A stretch of 64,000 bases of DNA. Origin: Saccharospirillaceae bacterium (lineage in GTDB: Bacteria > Pseudomonadota > Gammaproteobacteria > Pseudomonadales > Oceanobacteraceae). Shown here piece by piece: positions 55,219-64,000 of this stretch. The notes beneath the pieces are model-generated. The model saw only the letters and a list, made by a program, of their open reading frames with translations. It did no database searches and was not told the DNA's origin. Every line of letters starts with the position of its first letter. The stretch's first letter is position 1. Where the stretch lies: assembly GCA_021208685.1 (NCBI GenBank), contig JAJOJJ010000026.1, positions 1 through 64,000 on the forward strand. The letters run 5' to 3'. Both the position numbers and the translations under genes were made by a program.

Positions 55219-56386
55219 GCTGCGTATGCAACACAATCCGCTGTTGGCCACCTCACGCCGCATGGCCGCCATAGTGGTTAAAGAAATCCGCCAGCTGGCG
55301 CGCGACCGCATGACCTTTGGCATGATTGTGATGATTCCGCTGGTGCAGCTGCTGCTGTTTGGCTACGCCATCAACACCGATGTGCGCCATATTCCGGCCG
55401 GACTGGTCGACCTGAATCAGTCGTCGTACAGCCGCGAACTCATTGCCATTACCGAGGCCAGTCAGACCGTCAGCTTTGTAAAATTCTACGCCTCAGCTCA
55501 GGAGGCCGAGCAGGCCATTATCCGTGGCGATGTCAAAGCCGTGCTGTACCTGCCCGCCGATCTTGGTCAGCGCCTGAGTGTGCATCCGGCCTTTAACCGC
55601 AACAGTGACCGCAGTACCCCCCAAGCGCTGCAGCCGGTTGGTCAGTGGCTGGTGGATGGCGGTGACACCGTGATTGCCGCCAGCATCCGCAGTCTGCGTC
55701 AGCTGCCGCTGGATACGCTGGCCGGACGGACACTGACAGATAACGTCCCCACCTTTGAAGTGGTGCAGTTTTTTAACCCGGAGCAGCGCAGCGTGGTGAA
55801 TATTGTGCCTGGTCTGCTGGCCATTATTCTGACCATGACCATGATTATGTTTACCTCCGCGGCCATCGTTCGGGAACGTGAACAGGGCAATATGGAGTTT
55901 CTGATTGCCACGCCGGTAAAACCGATGGAATTAATGATCGGTAAAATCGTGCCCTATGTGCTGGTTGGTTTAATTCAGGTGGGGATTATCTTAGGCATCG
56001 GACACCTGCTTTTTTCGGTGCCGGTACGCGGCGGTTTACTGACCTTACTGGTGGCCGCACTGTTGTTTATTTTCGCCAGCCTGACCCTTGGACTGGTGAT
56101 TTCAACCCTTGCCAAAACCCAGCTGCAGGCAATGCAGATGACGGTATTTATTTTAATGCCATCGATTTTATTATCGGGTTTTATGTTCCCCTACGAGGCC
56201 ATGCCGCAGCCGGCACAGATTATTTCCGAAGCACTGCCGGCCACGCATTTTATGCGAATGGTACGGGGAATTGTCTTACGCGATGCGCTGCTCTGGGATT
56301 TACAGCACGATGCCTTATGGCTGGCAGCGTTTACTCTGGGCGGATTACTATTTGCAGCATTGCGCTTTAAAAAGCGACTCGACTGA
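55211..56386 (+). CDS. ABC-2 type exporter permease
   Basis: A 391-residue permease (YbhS/YbhR-like ABC2_membrane_3). One N-terminal helix (about 34-55), a large periplasmic domain (about 60-190), then five helices. The MPEL start at 55211 is chosen over an upstream ATG, which lies in the ATPase gene. It completes a TetR-HlyD-ATPase-permease efflux unit with no second permease. Confidence 0.9.
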   Translation: MPELRMQHNPLLATSRRMAAIVVKEIRQLARDRMTFGMIVMIPLVQLLLFGYAINTDVRHIPAGLVDLNQSSYSRELIAITEASQTVSFVKFYASAQEAEQAIIRGDVKAVLYLPADLGQRLSVHPAFNRNSDRSTPQALQPVGQWLVDGGDTVIAASIRSLRQLPLDTLAGRTLTDNVPTFEVVQFFNPEQRSVVNIVPGLLAIILTMTMIMFTSAAIVREREQGNMEFLIATPVKPMELMIGKIVPYVLVGLIQVGIILGIGHLLFSVPVRGGLLTLLVAALLFIFASLTLGLVISTLAKTQLQAMQMTVFILMPSILLSGFMFPYEAMPQPAQIISEALPATHFMRMVRGIVLRDALLWDLQHDALWLAAFTLGGLLFAALRFKKRLD

Positions 56387-56592
56387 TGGCGCTGAATGTC
56401 AGTCACCGGTTGGCGTAATACGGAACTGCCGGATCGAATCCGGTGTGGTGATAAGCGGCCGGTTCATCAAACTGCCGCCCACTGACAAGTGCGGCTGAGA
56501 ACAGAAAAAGAAGACCGATAACACGGGGATGATCGTGGTGCCTGAGCGCTATTGTTGAGCACGACTGATGAGCACGGCGAATAAACGGCAGG

Positions 56593-56952
56593 TTAAGGGC
56601 AGACTTTCTGAATAACCGCGTCAGCAATGGGCGCAATAATATATTCCTGCGCCTCACCGGCGCTGATATCCATGCTTTCAAACACCAACCCCGCTCCGCT
56701 GACGCTAACCGTAGCGGCGTTACAGTTGACCGCCACAGGAACCGACAATTCGCCGGATTTACCGCTGCGCTGCAGTGTAAGCCCTTCCAGCCGGACAGTA
56801 TCCCCTTGCAGATACCATTCATCAAAATACGGGCCACCGACTTCATCCAGATACACCAAGACACGGGGATCGGTGCTGCTTTCTTCCTGAGCAGAAGCAA
56901 ACGAAGTAAGAGACAGCAGCACTGCGGCGGCCATAAGTCTGCTGACGATCAT
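56593..56952 (-). CDS. Small secreted hypothetical protein
   Basis: A 119-residue protein with a clear signal peptide (cleavage after ASA, near residue 21) and a mature domain predicted to be beta-rich, with two Cys (76 and 118) that could form a disulphide. No family was recognised. It is alone on the minus strand between the exporter and tag. A hairpin CCGGAT/ATCCGG at 56429-56443 lies in the 206-bp gap between it and the permease. Confidence 0.6.
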   Translation of the reverse strand: MIVSRLMAAAVLLSLTSFASAQEESSTDPRVLVYLDEVGGPYFDEWYLQGDTVRLEGLTLQRSGKSGELSVPVAVNCNAATVSVSGAGLVFESMDISAGEAQEYIIAPIADAVIQKVCP

Positions 56953-57012
56953 CAGATCATAATTCCTTTGAAATTGAATACTAAGGCACCCCTGAATACA
57001 GCATCACCCGCT

Positions 57013-57609
57013 TCAGCGCTGGTTATCCGGGTGACAGGGACAGTGGGTCATATGGTCGTTCACCAGCCCCATACTTTGCATAAAGGCATAACAGATGGTC
57101 GGGCCAACAAAGGTAAAACCCGCTTTTTTCAGTGCTTTACTCATGGCTTTGGCGGCCTCGGTTTCAGCCGGAACCTCGGCCATACTGACAAAGTGATTAA
57201 TCAGCGGTTTACCGCCAACAAAACGCCAGAGAAATTCGACAAAATCAACGCCCTGCTTTTCCAGCGCCAGCAAGGCCAGCGCATTTTTACGGATACCATA
57301 CAATTTTAAGCGGTTACGGATCAGCCCCGGATCGGTCAGTAATACGTCAATCTGCTCATCGGTCATGCGAGCAATTTTTTCCGCTTTAAATCCATAAAAA
57401 CAGGCACGGTAATGCTCACGTTTACGCAATACCGTAATCCAGCTTAAGCCCGCCTGCTGACCTTCAAGGCAGAGTTTTTCAAACAGCTTCTGCCGGTCGT
57501 AACTGGGGATACCCCATTCGTTGTTGTGATATTCAAGATAATCATCTCCTTTCGCCCAGGCGCAGGGAGTGAGTATGTTTACAGCAGAGGAAGACGACGC
57601 ATCAGACAT
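57013..57609 (-). CDS. tag: DNA-3-methyladenine glycosylase I
   Basis: A 198-residue HhH-GPD-type glycosylase removing 3-methyladenine from alkylated DNA. Zn-binding C17 and the C-terminal HCPCH cluster, and the motif GLSWITVLRKREHYRACFYGF, are diagnostic. It overlaps the DUF938 gene by 8 nt on the minus strand. Confidence 0.95.
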   Translation of the reverse strand: MSDASSSSAVNILTPCAWAKGDDYLEYHNNEWGIPSYDRQKLFEKLCLEGQQAGLSWITVLRKREHYRACFYGFKAEKIARMTDEQIDVLLTDPGLIRNRLKLYGIRKNALALLALEKQGVDFVEFLWRFVGGKPLINHFVSMAEVPAETEAAKAMSKALKKAGFTFVGPTICYAFMQSMGLVNDHMTHCPCHPDNQR

Positions 57610-58264
57610 ATTTTTGCAGTATCAGAAGACGATTATTAGCGGGCATGGCGATGTCTTTCATCAGGCGCAGCTTTTCTTTGCGCGCGGCCAGTACAACCTG
57701 TTCAAAATCTTTAATGCCAGAGTCCGGATCACGTTCTCGCAGCCATTGATCCAGTATACGATTGCCTTCACTGGTGAACTGACCACCGTAATTAAACGGG
57801 CCATAAAAAATCGCCAGCCCGGTGTGCTTCAGCACCCGGCCGATGCCCGCCATCATGGCACGGACTTTGGGCCAGCCAATAAAATGAACCACATTCGCGC
57901 TGAATACGGCATCCACCTGCTTGACCGGCCAAAGGTCCTGAGCAACATCCAGCACCAGAGGCGGTAAGAAATTGGCATTCTGACTCTGTTCACGCCAGGC
58001 ATTGATGCCCGCAATACGCCCGGCAAGTTCAGAAGGCTGCCATTTGATACCGGGCAGACGGCGGGTAATAAAGGCAGCATGCTGACCAGTACCGCTGCCG
58101 ATTTCGAGCACAACAGAATGCGCTGGCAGTTCCCGTTCCAGCATATCGGCAATGGGTTGCTGGTTGCGCAGACAGGCTTCAGACACCGGTAATCCGTCCG
58201 GCGTTTTAACCTGTGTCGTCTGCACACTGTGCGCCGTACTGTGCAAATCGCTGGCTTCCGCCAT
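57602..58264 (-). CDS. DUF938 SAM-dependent methyltransferase-like protein
   Basis: A 220-residue protein of the DUF938 family (class I methyltransferase fold). SAM motif VVLEIGSGTGQHAAF near 48-62 and FSANVVHFIGWPKV near 119. The substrate is unknown. Overlaps tag by 8 nt and shares its transcript; divergent from proS. Confidence 0.88.
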   Translation of the reverse strand: MAEASDLHSTAHSVQTTQVKTPDGLPVSEACLRNQQPIADMLERELPAHSVVLEIGSGTGQHAAFITRRLPGIKWQPSELAGRIAGINAWREQSQNANFLPPLVLDVAQDLWPVKQVDAVFSANVVHFIGWPKVRAMMAGIGRVLKHTGLAIFYGPFNYGGQFTSEGNRILDQWLRERDPDSGIKDFEQVVLAARKEKLRLMKDIAMPANNRLLILQKYV

Positions 58265-58404
58265 GGCATCACCTTTTACAAGGACGAATGGGCCGTGAGT
58301 ATGTCACAGCAGAATGACTTCACAAGAGGCCTGCGGTGAATTTTATATGTCAGTGACAGCAACCGATTACCCTCCCACGCCCTGAGCAGCTCATCAAATA
58401 GCAA

Positions 58405-58432
58405 ATTGCCGCCGAAGCCCGCAGGCTATAAA
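58405..58432 (+). promoter_or_regulatory. Candidate proS promoter
   Basis: TTGCCG (58406-58411) and TATAAA (58427-58432) are spaced by 15 nt, slightly short. They lie about 40 nt before the start. Confidence 0.4.
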
Positions 58433-58471
58433 ATCGCGCCACCTCCTCCCATTGGAATACAGACAAAGCTT

Positions 58472-60205
58472 ATGCGCGCCACCGAATTTCTGATAGCCAC
58501 CGAAAAAGAAACCCCGGCCGATGCCGTTGTCGTCAGCCATCAGCTGATGTTGCGCTCCGGTATGATCCGCAAACTGGCGGCAGGTCTGTACACCTGGATG
58601 CCTCTCGGTCTGCGCACCCTGCGTAAAGTCGAAGCCATTGTGCGCGAAGAAATGAACCGCGCCGGTGCTCAGGAAGTGCTGATGCCTGCGGTACAGCCCG
58701 CCGAGCTGTGGGAAGAAACCGGGCGCTGGTTCCAGTACGGCGGCGAACTGCTGCGCGTAAAAGACCGCCACAACCGTGACTTCTGCATTGGCCCGACCCA
58801 CGAAGAAGTCATCACCGATCTGGCCCGTAACCAGCTGTCGAGCTACAAGCAGCTGCCGGTTAATCTGTACCAGATTCAGACCAAATTCCGCGATGAAACC
58901 CGTCCGCGCTTTGGCGTGATGCGTGCCCGTGAATTCATCATGAAGGATGCTTATTCCTTCCATGCCGACGAAGCCAGCCTGCAGATTACCTACGACAAAA
59001 TGCACGAAGCCTACTCGCGCATTTTTACCCGTCTGGGTCTGGATTTCCGTCCGGTTCTGGCTGACACCGGCTCTATCGGCGGAGCGTCTTCGCATGAATT
59101 CCACGTGCTGGCTTCTTCCGGTGAAGATGACATTGCCTTCTCTAACGAGAGCGATTACGCCGCCAACGTCGAACTGGCCGAAGCCGTAGCACCGGCAGGC
59201 GAACGTCCGGCAGCCACCGCCACACTGACCAGTGTTGCCACGCCCGCCATGACCAGCATCGAAGACGTTGCCAGCTTCCTCAAAGCCAGCCCGGCTCAGG
59301 TACTGAAAGCCATCGTCGTGCGTGGAGAGCACACCGAAGAAAACGCGCAGGGCGAACCGGCTCCTGTGGTGCTGTTCCTGCGTGGCGACCACGAGCTGAA
59401 CGAAATCAAGGCCGAGAAAATTGCCGGTGTCGCAGCCCCGCTGCAGTTCGCTTCCGACGCTGAAATCGCAGCCATCGGTGGCGTCAGTGGTTTTGTTGGC
59501 CCTCAGGGCATCCAGGCCAAGTGCTATGTTGACCGTTCTGCGGCACACATGGCCGACTTTATCTGTGGCGCCAACGCCGCTGACACCCACCTGACCGGCT
59601 TTAACTGGGAACGTGACGGCGCGCTGCCGGAAGTCCGTGATCTGCGTAACGTGGTTGCCGGCGACCCAAGCCCGTGTGGCAAAGGCACACTGGAAATCAA
59701 ACGCGGTATCGAAGTGGGCCATATTTTCCAGCTCGGCACCAAGTACTCCGAAGCGATGAAAGCCAAAGTGCTGGATGAGAACGGTAAAGACCGTACGCTG
59801 GTGATGGGTTGTTACGGCATCGGTGTGAGCCGTGTTGTTGCTTCTGCCATCGAACAGAATCACGACGACAAAGGCATTATCTGGCCGGATGCGATTGCAC
59901 CGTTCAATATCGGTATTGTGCCGATGGCTTACCAGAAATCCGAAGCGGTGACCAAAGCAACGGATGAGCTGTACGCTCAGCTGACGGCTGCGGGCTTCGA
60001 CGTGTATCTGGACGACCGCGACAAGAAAACCAGCCCGGGGGTTAAATTCGCCGATATGGAACTGATGGGTCTGCCGCATCGTATCGTGATCAGCGACCGT
60101 GGTCTGGAAGCCGGTAATGTGGAATACAAAGCACGCCGCCATGGCGAAGCGCAGGATATCCCGCTGGCCGATATTCTGGATTTTCTTAAGCAGCAGATTG
60201 GTTAA
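58472..60205 (+). CDS. proS: Prolyl-tRNA synthetase
   Basis: A 577-residue class II aminoacyl-tRNA synthetase charging tRNA-Pro. Motif 1 ([12 protein letters not shown]), motif 2 ([19 protein letters not shown]), an editing INS domain (about 225-400), motif 3 and the anticodon-binding domain (about 465-577). The ATG at 58472 is chosen over one 22 codons upstream, matching E. coli length (572). An intrinsic terminator follows. Confidence 0.97.
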   Translation: MRATEFLIATEKETPADAVVVSHQLMLRSGMIRKLAAGLYTWMPLGLRTLRKVEAIVREEMNRAGAQEVLMPAVQPAELWEETGRWFQYGGELLRVKDRHNRDFCIGPTHEEVITDLARNQLSSYKQLPVNLYQIQTKFRDETRPRFGVMRAREFIMKDAYSFHADEASLQITYDKMHEAYSRIFTRLGLDFRPVLADTGSIGGASSHEFHVLASSGEDDIAFSNESDYAANVELAEAVAPAGERPAATATLTSVATPAMTSIEDVASFLKASPAQVLKAIVVRGEHTEENAQGEPAPVVLFLRGDHELNEIKAEKIAGVAAPLQFASDAEIAAIGGVSGFVGPQGIQAKCYVDRSAAHMADFICGANAADTHLTGFNWERDGALPEVRDLRNVVAGDPSPCGKGTLEIKRGIEVGHIFQLGTKYSEAMKAKVLDENGKDRTLVMGCYGIGVSRVVASAIEQNHDDKGIIWPDAIAPFNIGIVPMAYQKSEAVTKATDELYAQLTAAGFDVYLDDRDKKTSPGVKFADMELMGLPHRIVISDRGLEAGNVEYKARRHGEAQDIPLADILDFLKQQIG

Positions 60206-60249
60206 ATGCTGATCGCTGTGCCGTTTTACAGCAGAAATAGCATCACTGA

Positions 60250-60285
60250 AACCAGCGGACGCCTTGTGCGTTCGCTGGTTTTTTT
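60250..60285 (+). terminator. proS intrinsic terminator overlapping the next gene's start
   Basis: AACCAGCG (60250-60257) pairs with CGCTGGTT (60273-60280) and GACGC (60258-60262) with GCGTT (60268-60272), loop CTTGT, then seven T (60279-60285). The 13-bp stem covers the likely GTG start of the transglycosylase gene. Confidence 0.85.
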
Positions 60286-60868
60286 CGTTCTGCTGGCAAT
60301 GGCCTTGTCAGTGATCAGCCTGCCCTCCTACAGCTCAACCCAAAGCTCAACCCAAAGCCCTGCACAAAGTATCGATCCGGAACTGCGCAACGCCTTAATA
60401 GATGCGGTAAACAACAGCGAATCCTTTGAGGATAAATACGATGCTCAGGTCTGGCTGGTCGATATGTCGGCACGCCTTAAGCGCTATATCAAAGACGAAA
60501 AACAACGGCTGGAATTACTCAGCCTGATTCATAAAGAAGCCAGCCGTGCCGGGTTATCACCGGAACTGGTGTTATCGGTCATTCAGGTCGAAAGCGCTTT
60601 TGACCGTTTTGCCCTGTCTTATGTGGGTGCTCAGGGTTATATGCAGGTGATGCCGTTCTGGAAAAAAGAAATCGGACGCACCGACGACAACCTGATGCAC
60701 CCTGCCACCAACCTGCGTTACGGCTGCACCATTCTCAAACATTATCTCGATAAAGAAAAAGGCGACTGGATTCGTGCGTTAGCACGCTACAACGGCAGCC
60801 TTGGCCGCACCAAATACCCGGAAAAAGTTATGCTGACCTGGGAACGGCACTGGTTTGTGAACTATTGA
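60266..60868 (+). CDS. Lytic transglycosylase (SLT domain)
   Basis: A 200-residue (220 from the upstream ATG) murein lytic transglycosylase. The catalytic Glu is in the VIQVESAFDRFALSYVGAQGYMQVMP segment, and the closing motif ALARYNGS is present. Two starts are possible. ATG at 60206 follows directly on the proS stop (TAAATG) but has no ribosome binding site. GTG at 60266 gives a standard signal peptide (MRSLVFFVLLAMALSVISL). I prefer 60266. The linker has a 12-bp tandem repeat encoding STQS. The start codon and signal-peptide codons are built on the proS terminator. Confidence 0.85.
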   Translation: MRSLVFFVLLAMALSVISLPSYSSTQSSTQSPAQSIDPELRNALIDAVNNSESFEDKYDAQVWLVDMSARLKRYIKDEKQRLELLSLIHKEASRAGLSPELVLSVIQVESAFDRFALSYVGAQGYMQVMPFWKKEIGRTDDNLMHPATNLRYGCTILKHYLDKEKGDWIRALARYNGSLGRTKYPEKVMLTWERHWFVNY

Positions 60869-60883
60869 TCTGGGGCAGGTTTA

Positions 60884-62131
60884 TCAGGGCGCCAGCAAAC
60901 CAAAACCCAGTGCCAGCGGAATTAATCCGATCACATTGAGTGCTTTCCGCCGCAGGGCAATAAAACCTACCACAGCAAAAACAATATCGGCGCCATTCAG
61001 CAGGCTTGAGCTGGCCACCGGTGTGACCAGTGTGGCCAGCAACAGTCCGACAACCGCGGCATTAATCCCCATTAAAGCGCGGTTTAAACCGGGTTTAACC
61101 AACCAGTGCGACCATAACGGCGTGAATGCCAGCAACAGAATAAAGCCGGGTAAAAATACGCCCAGCGTTGCCAGCAGCGCCCCGGTAAACGGTGCTTCCG
61201 GTAATAATTCAGCGCCAGCAAAAGTAGCGAAGGTAAACATAGGCCCCGGCACCAACTGTGCAGCGCCATAACCGGTCAGCAGGATTTCGGTGCTCAGCTG
61301 ATCCGCAAACTGCTGCTGTACCAGGGGCAATACCACATGGCCACCACCAAACACCAGACTGCCGGTCTGATAAAAGGCGGCAAAAACATTCAGCGCTTGC
61401 GCTGAGCCATCCGGGCTGCTGCCGTTCAGCCCACTGAACACATACAGCCCCCCCCAGAACATCAGCCCGATCAGCAGCGCCAGACGCCCGGCCTGATACG
61501 GCCCGGCCTGTTGCGCTTGCCGCTCTGCCGGCATCGCAGAATCTGCCGGTGCTTTTCCCTGCCAGCGCGAATATATCCAGCCGCAGAACGCCGCCAGAAT
61601 CAGCAACAGCCAGACCGGCAATGGCGTCAGCCAGAGCGCAACGGCCGTCAGCAACATCAATATCCGGCTGAAAGCGGTGCTGCAAAAAGTCTTCGCCATG
61701 CTCAGCGTGGCATCGGCCACAACAATGACAGCCAGCAGTTTCAGGCCATGAATCGCCGCTGGAAACCAATGATATTGAAGCAACAGATCAAGGCTGCTGG
61801 CTAATGCCAGCATCAGCAAGAAGGACGGCAGGGTAAAGGCAATAAACGCGGTCATTCCACCCGCTATGCCACCACGCAGAACACCAATGCCAAACCCAAC
61901 CTGACTGGAGGCCGGTCCGGGCAGAAACTGCGCCAGCGCCACCAGCTGAGCATAGTGTCCGTCACTCAGCCACTGAAGACGTTGCACAAAGGTGCGCTGA
62001 AAATACCCCAGATGCGCTGCAGGGCCACCAAAACTGATGCAGCCCAGCCATAAGAACTGGCGGAAGACATCCCATAACCGGACGGCCATCGGCGTTGCGC
62101 ACTCTGTTGAGATTTCTGGTGAGGCTGACAT
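60884..62131 (-). CDS. chrA: Chromate transporter ChrA
   Basis: A 415-residue two-domain CHR-family transporter. The N-terminal half starts with FRQFLWLGCISFGGPAAHLGYF and the C-terminal half carries FGGGHVVLPLVQQQF; together they form the long ChrA type that exports chromate. The start at MSASPEIS is chosen; an upstream open frame would cover the operator palindrome at 62262-62276. Confidence 0.93.
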   Translation of the reverse strand: MSASPEISTECATPMAVRLWDVFRQFLWLGCISFGGPAAHLGYFQRTFVQRLQWLSDGHYAQLVALAQFLPGPASSQVGFGIGVLRGGIAGGMTAFIAFTLPSFLLMLALASSLDLLLQYHWFPAAIHGLKLLAVIVVADATLSMAKTFCSTAFSRILMLLTAVALWLTPLPVWLLLILAAFCGWIYSRWQGKAPADSAMPAERQAQQAGPYQAGRLALLIGLMFWGGLYVFSGLNGSSPDGSAQALNVFAAFYQTGSLVFGGGHVVLPLVQQQFADQLSTEILLTGYGAAQLVPGPMFTFATFAGAELLPEAPFTGALLATLGVFLPGFILLLAFTPLWSHWLVKPGLNRALMGINAAVVGLLLATLVTPVASSSLLNGADIVFAVVGFIALRRKALNVIGLIPLALGFGLLAP

Positions 62132-62261
62132 GGTTTCGGTTTCCGTGGTGACGTTGGCTGTGGACCGGAAATGTACCTGAAAACCCTGACTGAGGGTAAA
62201 TCCGGTCACCCGAAGCCGGGTAATCAGCCTTACACGACCAAAGTCTAGGGCATACTGGATA

Positions 62262-62276
62262 ATTGGTCTTACCAAT
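62262..62276. promoter_or_regulatory. PdhR/LldR-type operator
   Basis: ATTGGT-CTT-ACCAAT is a perfect dyad and matches the GntR/FadR-subfamily consensus (PdhR ATTGGT-N3-ACCAAT). It lies between chrA and the TRAP dctP gene. A pyruvate- or lactate-sensing repressor controlling dctP is the likeliest use. Confidence 0.65.
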
Positions 62277-62531
62277 AATTTAATTCCTTGCCTTCCCCGA
62301 GAACCCAGCACTGACGCGGGTTGCAGGCTAATCCGCTGTTTCAGCATCCGTGCGGTAACGGCGACAATATAGGTATAACTACTTAATCACACTCGCCTTA
62401 ACTACTTACAAAACCGCAGTCCTGCGGATAGTCACCAACCGCCACGGCTTGCACACTCGAAAAGTCAGGGTGTGCTGCGCCTGCTTGAAGGTGCGCACAA
62501 TCAATCTGAAACACTAAAAAGGATAATAACG

Positions 62532-63605
62532 ATGATCCGCCTATCCCGCTTTAAACAGGTACTGGTAGCCGCTGCGTGCAGTCTGGCTATCTTCGGTACT
62601 GCTCAGGCAGACGACAAAGTTTACCGTCTGAAACTGGCCGAAAGCTGGCCGACCAACTTCCCCGTCTTCGGCGATGCCCCGCGCAACATGGCTGCCATGG
62701 CGGAAAAAATGTCGAACGGTCGCCTGCAGATCACCATCGACTCGGCCAACAAGCACAAGTCAGCCTTTGGCGTGTTCGATATGGTACGTGCCGGACAGTA
62801 CGATATGGGCCATTCAGCCTCGTATTACTGGAAAGGCAAAGTGCCGAATACGCTGTATTTCACCACCATGCCATTCGGTATGACAGCACCTGAACAATAC
62901 GCCTGGTTCTATCACGGCGGCGGTATGGAACTGATGGAAAAAGTCTACGGCGAGTTCAATGTTCTGAGCTTCCCGGGCGGTAATACCGGCAACCAGATGG
63001 GGGGTTGGTTCCAGAAGGAAATCAACAGTTTGGAAGACCTGAAAGGTCTGAAAATGCGCATTCCTGGCTTTGCCGGTGAGGTTCTGGCCAAACTGGGTGC
63101 CAGCCCGACCAATATTCCGCCGGGCGAGCTGTACACCGCCCTTGAGCGCCGCACCATTGATGCACTGGAATGGGTAGGTCCATCCCTCGATCTGCGCATG
63201 GGCTTCCACAAAATCGCTCCCTATTACTACACCGGCTGGCATGAGCCTGCGACTGAACTGCAATTTATGATCAATAAGCGTGCCTGGGATCGCCTGCCGG
63301 CTGACCTGCAGGAAATCCTGCGTGTCGCAATGCGCACCGCTGCCTACGACATGTACATTCAGTCCTATCATGAATCTGCAGAAAATATGGCGGTATTGGA
63401 TAAAGATTATCCGAAAGTCGAGATCCGCACGTTCCCGGCAGAGGTTATGCAGGCTCTTGAGAAGGCTAACAATGAATTGCTGGCTGAAAGTGCCGCTAAA
63501 GACCCGCTGGCCAAAGAAATTCTCGACTCTCAGGCGACGTATCTGAAAAAAGCCCGCCGCTGGACCGATATCTCTGACAAAGCCTACCTGAACAGCGCTG
63601 ACTGA
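62532..63605 (+). CDS. dctP: TRAP transporter solute-binding protein
   Basis: A 357-residue periplasmic DctP-family protein (TakP/lactate-type group). A signal peptide ends near residue 26 (GTAQADDK). The motifs ESWPTNFPVFGDAPRNM, KGLKMRIPGFAGEVLAKLGA and the conserved substrate Arg in KMRIPG, plus ERRTIDALEWVGPS, fit alpha-keto- or hydroxy-acid binders. AAAGGA precedes the start at 62532. A hairpin separates it from dctQ. Confidence 0.93.
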   Translation: MIRLSRFKQVLVAAACSLAIFGTAQADDKVYRLKLAESWPTNFPVFGDAPRNMAAMAEKMSNGRLQITIDSANKHKSAFGVFDMVRAGQYDMGHSASYYWKGKVPNTLYFTTMPFGMTAPEQYAWFYHGGGMELMEKVYGEFNVLSFPGGNTGNQMGGWFQKEINSLEDLKGLKMRIPGFAGEVLAKLGASPTNIPPGELYTALERRTIDALEWVGPSLDLRMGFHKIAPYYYTGWHEPATELQFMINKRAWDRLPADLQEILRVAMRTAAYDMYIQSYHESAENMAVLDKDYPKVEIRTFPAEVMQALEKANNELLAESAAKDPLAKEILDSQATYLKKARRWTDISDKAYLNSAD

Positions 63606-63641
63606 ACAGAACCGGCCGATCAACAATAACAACGACAGACG

Positions 63642-63670
63642 CCCCGCCGGGCTTATCCAGTCCGGCGGGG
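63642..63670 (+). terminator. Intercistronic hairpin between dctP and dctQ
   Basis: CCCCGCCGG (63642-63650) pairs with CCGGCGGGG (63662-63670). No T-run follows, so it is likely an mRNA-stabilising or attenuating stem that raises dctP over the membrane subunits. Confidence 0.65.
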
Positions 63671-63687
63671 GCAAACGGGAGTGCATT

Positions 63688-64000
63688 ATGCTGATTAAGG
63701 CAGAACGGGCCATTAATCGCTTTTCCGATTTTCTCGGCACAGTTGCCGCTGTGCTCTTTATTCTGATGCTGATGAATGTCTTTATTGACGTCGTTATGCG
63801 TTACGCCCTGAACGAAGTATCCATTGCCATGCAGGAAATGGAGTGGCATCTGTTTGCCGCCATGTTCATGCTGGGCGTCCCTTACACGCTGCGGGCCGGT
63901 GGCCATGTGCGCGTGGATCTGGTGTACGAAAACTTATCGGTACGCCGCAAAGCCATCATTGATATTGCCGGTGGCATTGTGTTTTTACTGCCCTTCTGCC
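63688..64000 (+). CDS. dctQ: TRAP transporter small permease (partial)
   Basis: The first 104 residues of a DctQ-type four-helix membrane subunit, cut by the window end. Begins MLIKAERAINRFSDFL; the QEMEWHLF motif near residue 52 and the first two helices (about 15-38 and 55-75) are diagnostic. A large DctM subunit is expected next. Confidence 0.92.
   Translation, partial: MLIKAERAINRFSDFLGTVAAVLFILMLMNVFIDVVMRYALNEVSIAMQEMEWHLFAAMFMLGVPYTLRAGGHVRVDLVYENLSVRRKAIIDIAGGIVFLLPFC

Noticed and set aside
56403-56900. 165-codon minus-strand frame overlapping the small secreted protein
   Set aside because: The alternative frame at 56593-56952 has a clean signal peptide; this one has no feature of a real protein.
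58394-60142. 582-codon minus-strand frame opposite proS
   Set aside because: It mirrors the prolyl-tRNA synthetase gene exactly; His/Phe/Gln-rich content is typical of an antisense shadow.

Overview
The window reads as chromosomal DNA of a free-living, probably marine gammaproteobacterium of the Oceanospirillales type (inferred from gene content and protein style, not from a marker gene). Typical contents are recCBD, proS, a yqiJ/yqiK-like flotillin operon, an OsmC-YcaO fusion, a complete assimilatory nitrate pathway, a TonB siderophore locus and a TRAP carboxylate transporter. Coding density is high. No rRNA, tRNA, CRISPR array, transposase or integrase was recognised.

Layout. 1-557: non-coding, rich in inverted repeats, including a 159-bp segment bounded by perfect 17-bp inverted ends. 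558-6550 (minus): AsmA-like DUF748 protein, then a membrane-maintenance operon read as RHH-like protein, PspA, OB-fold membrane protein and flotillin, with phased repeats in its promoter. 6593-15899 (minus): recC-recB-recD with ATGA overlaps. 15984-16455: dispersed repeats. 16456-17574: alanine dehydrogenase. 17900-20160: an AT-rich island with at least one convincing integron-type attC site and four small or uncharacterised genes, two of which share a QxGG motif. 20256-24480 (minus): Fur-type site, TonB siderophore receptor, small membrane protein and PepSY-TM protein. 25028-27196: YgiQ radical SAM protein. 27462-28522: an AraC-type regulator broken by one frameshift. 28946-33110: a lipoprotein cluster of one parallel beta-helix protein and two paralogous diheme cytochromes c.

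33346-50016 is a nitrate assimilation region. NasR (NIT plus ANTAR antiterminator) precedes a leader with a hexaloop hairpin and an intrinsic terminator, then the NrtA/NrtB/ATPase transporter, a dedicated outer-membrane channel and an FAD electron-transfer protein. nirBD lies on the opposite strand. nasA has its own hexaloop-plus-terminator leader and is followed by cobA, which makes the siroheme precursor needed by NirB. Sigma-54-type promoter sequences precede nrtA, nirB and, more weakly, nasA, so nitrogen limitation (NtrC) and nitrate (NasR) probably act together. A REC-GGDEF protein sits between nirB and nasA.

50076-64000: OsmC-YcaO fusion; a TetR-controlled HlyD/ABC-2 exporter; a small secreted protein; tag and a DUF938 methyltransferase; proS, whose terminator overlaps the start of a lytic transglycosylase gene; chromate transporter; and a TRAP transporter (dctP, and dctQ cut by the window end) with a PdhR/LldR-type operator in the divergent upstream region.
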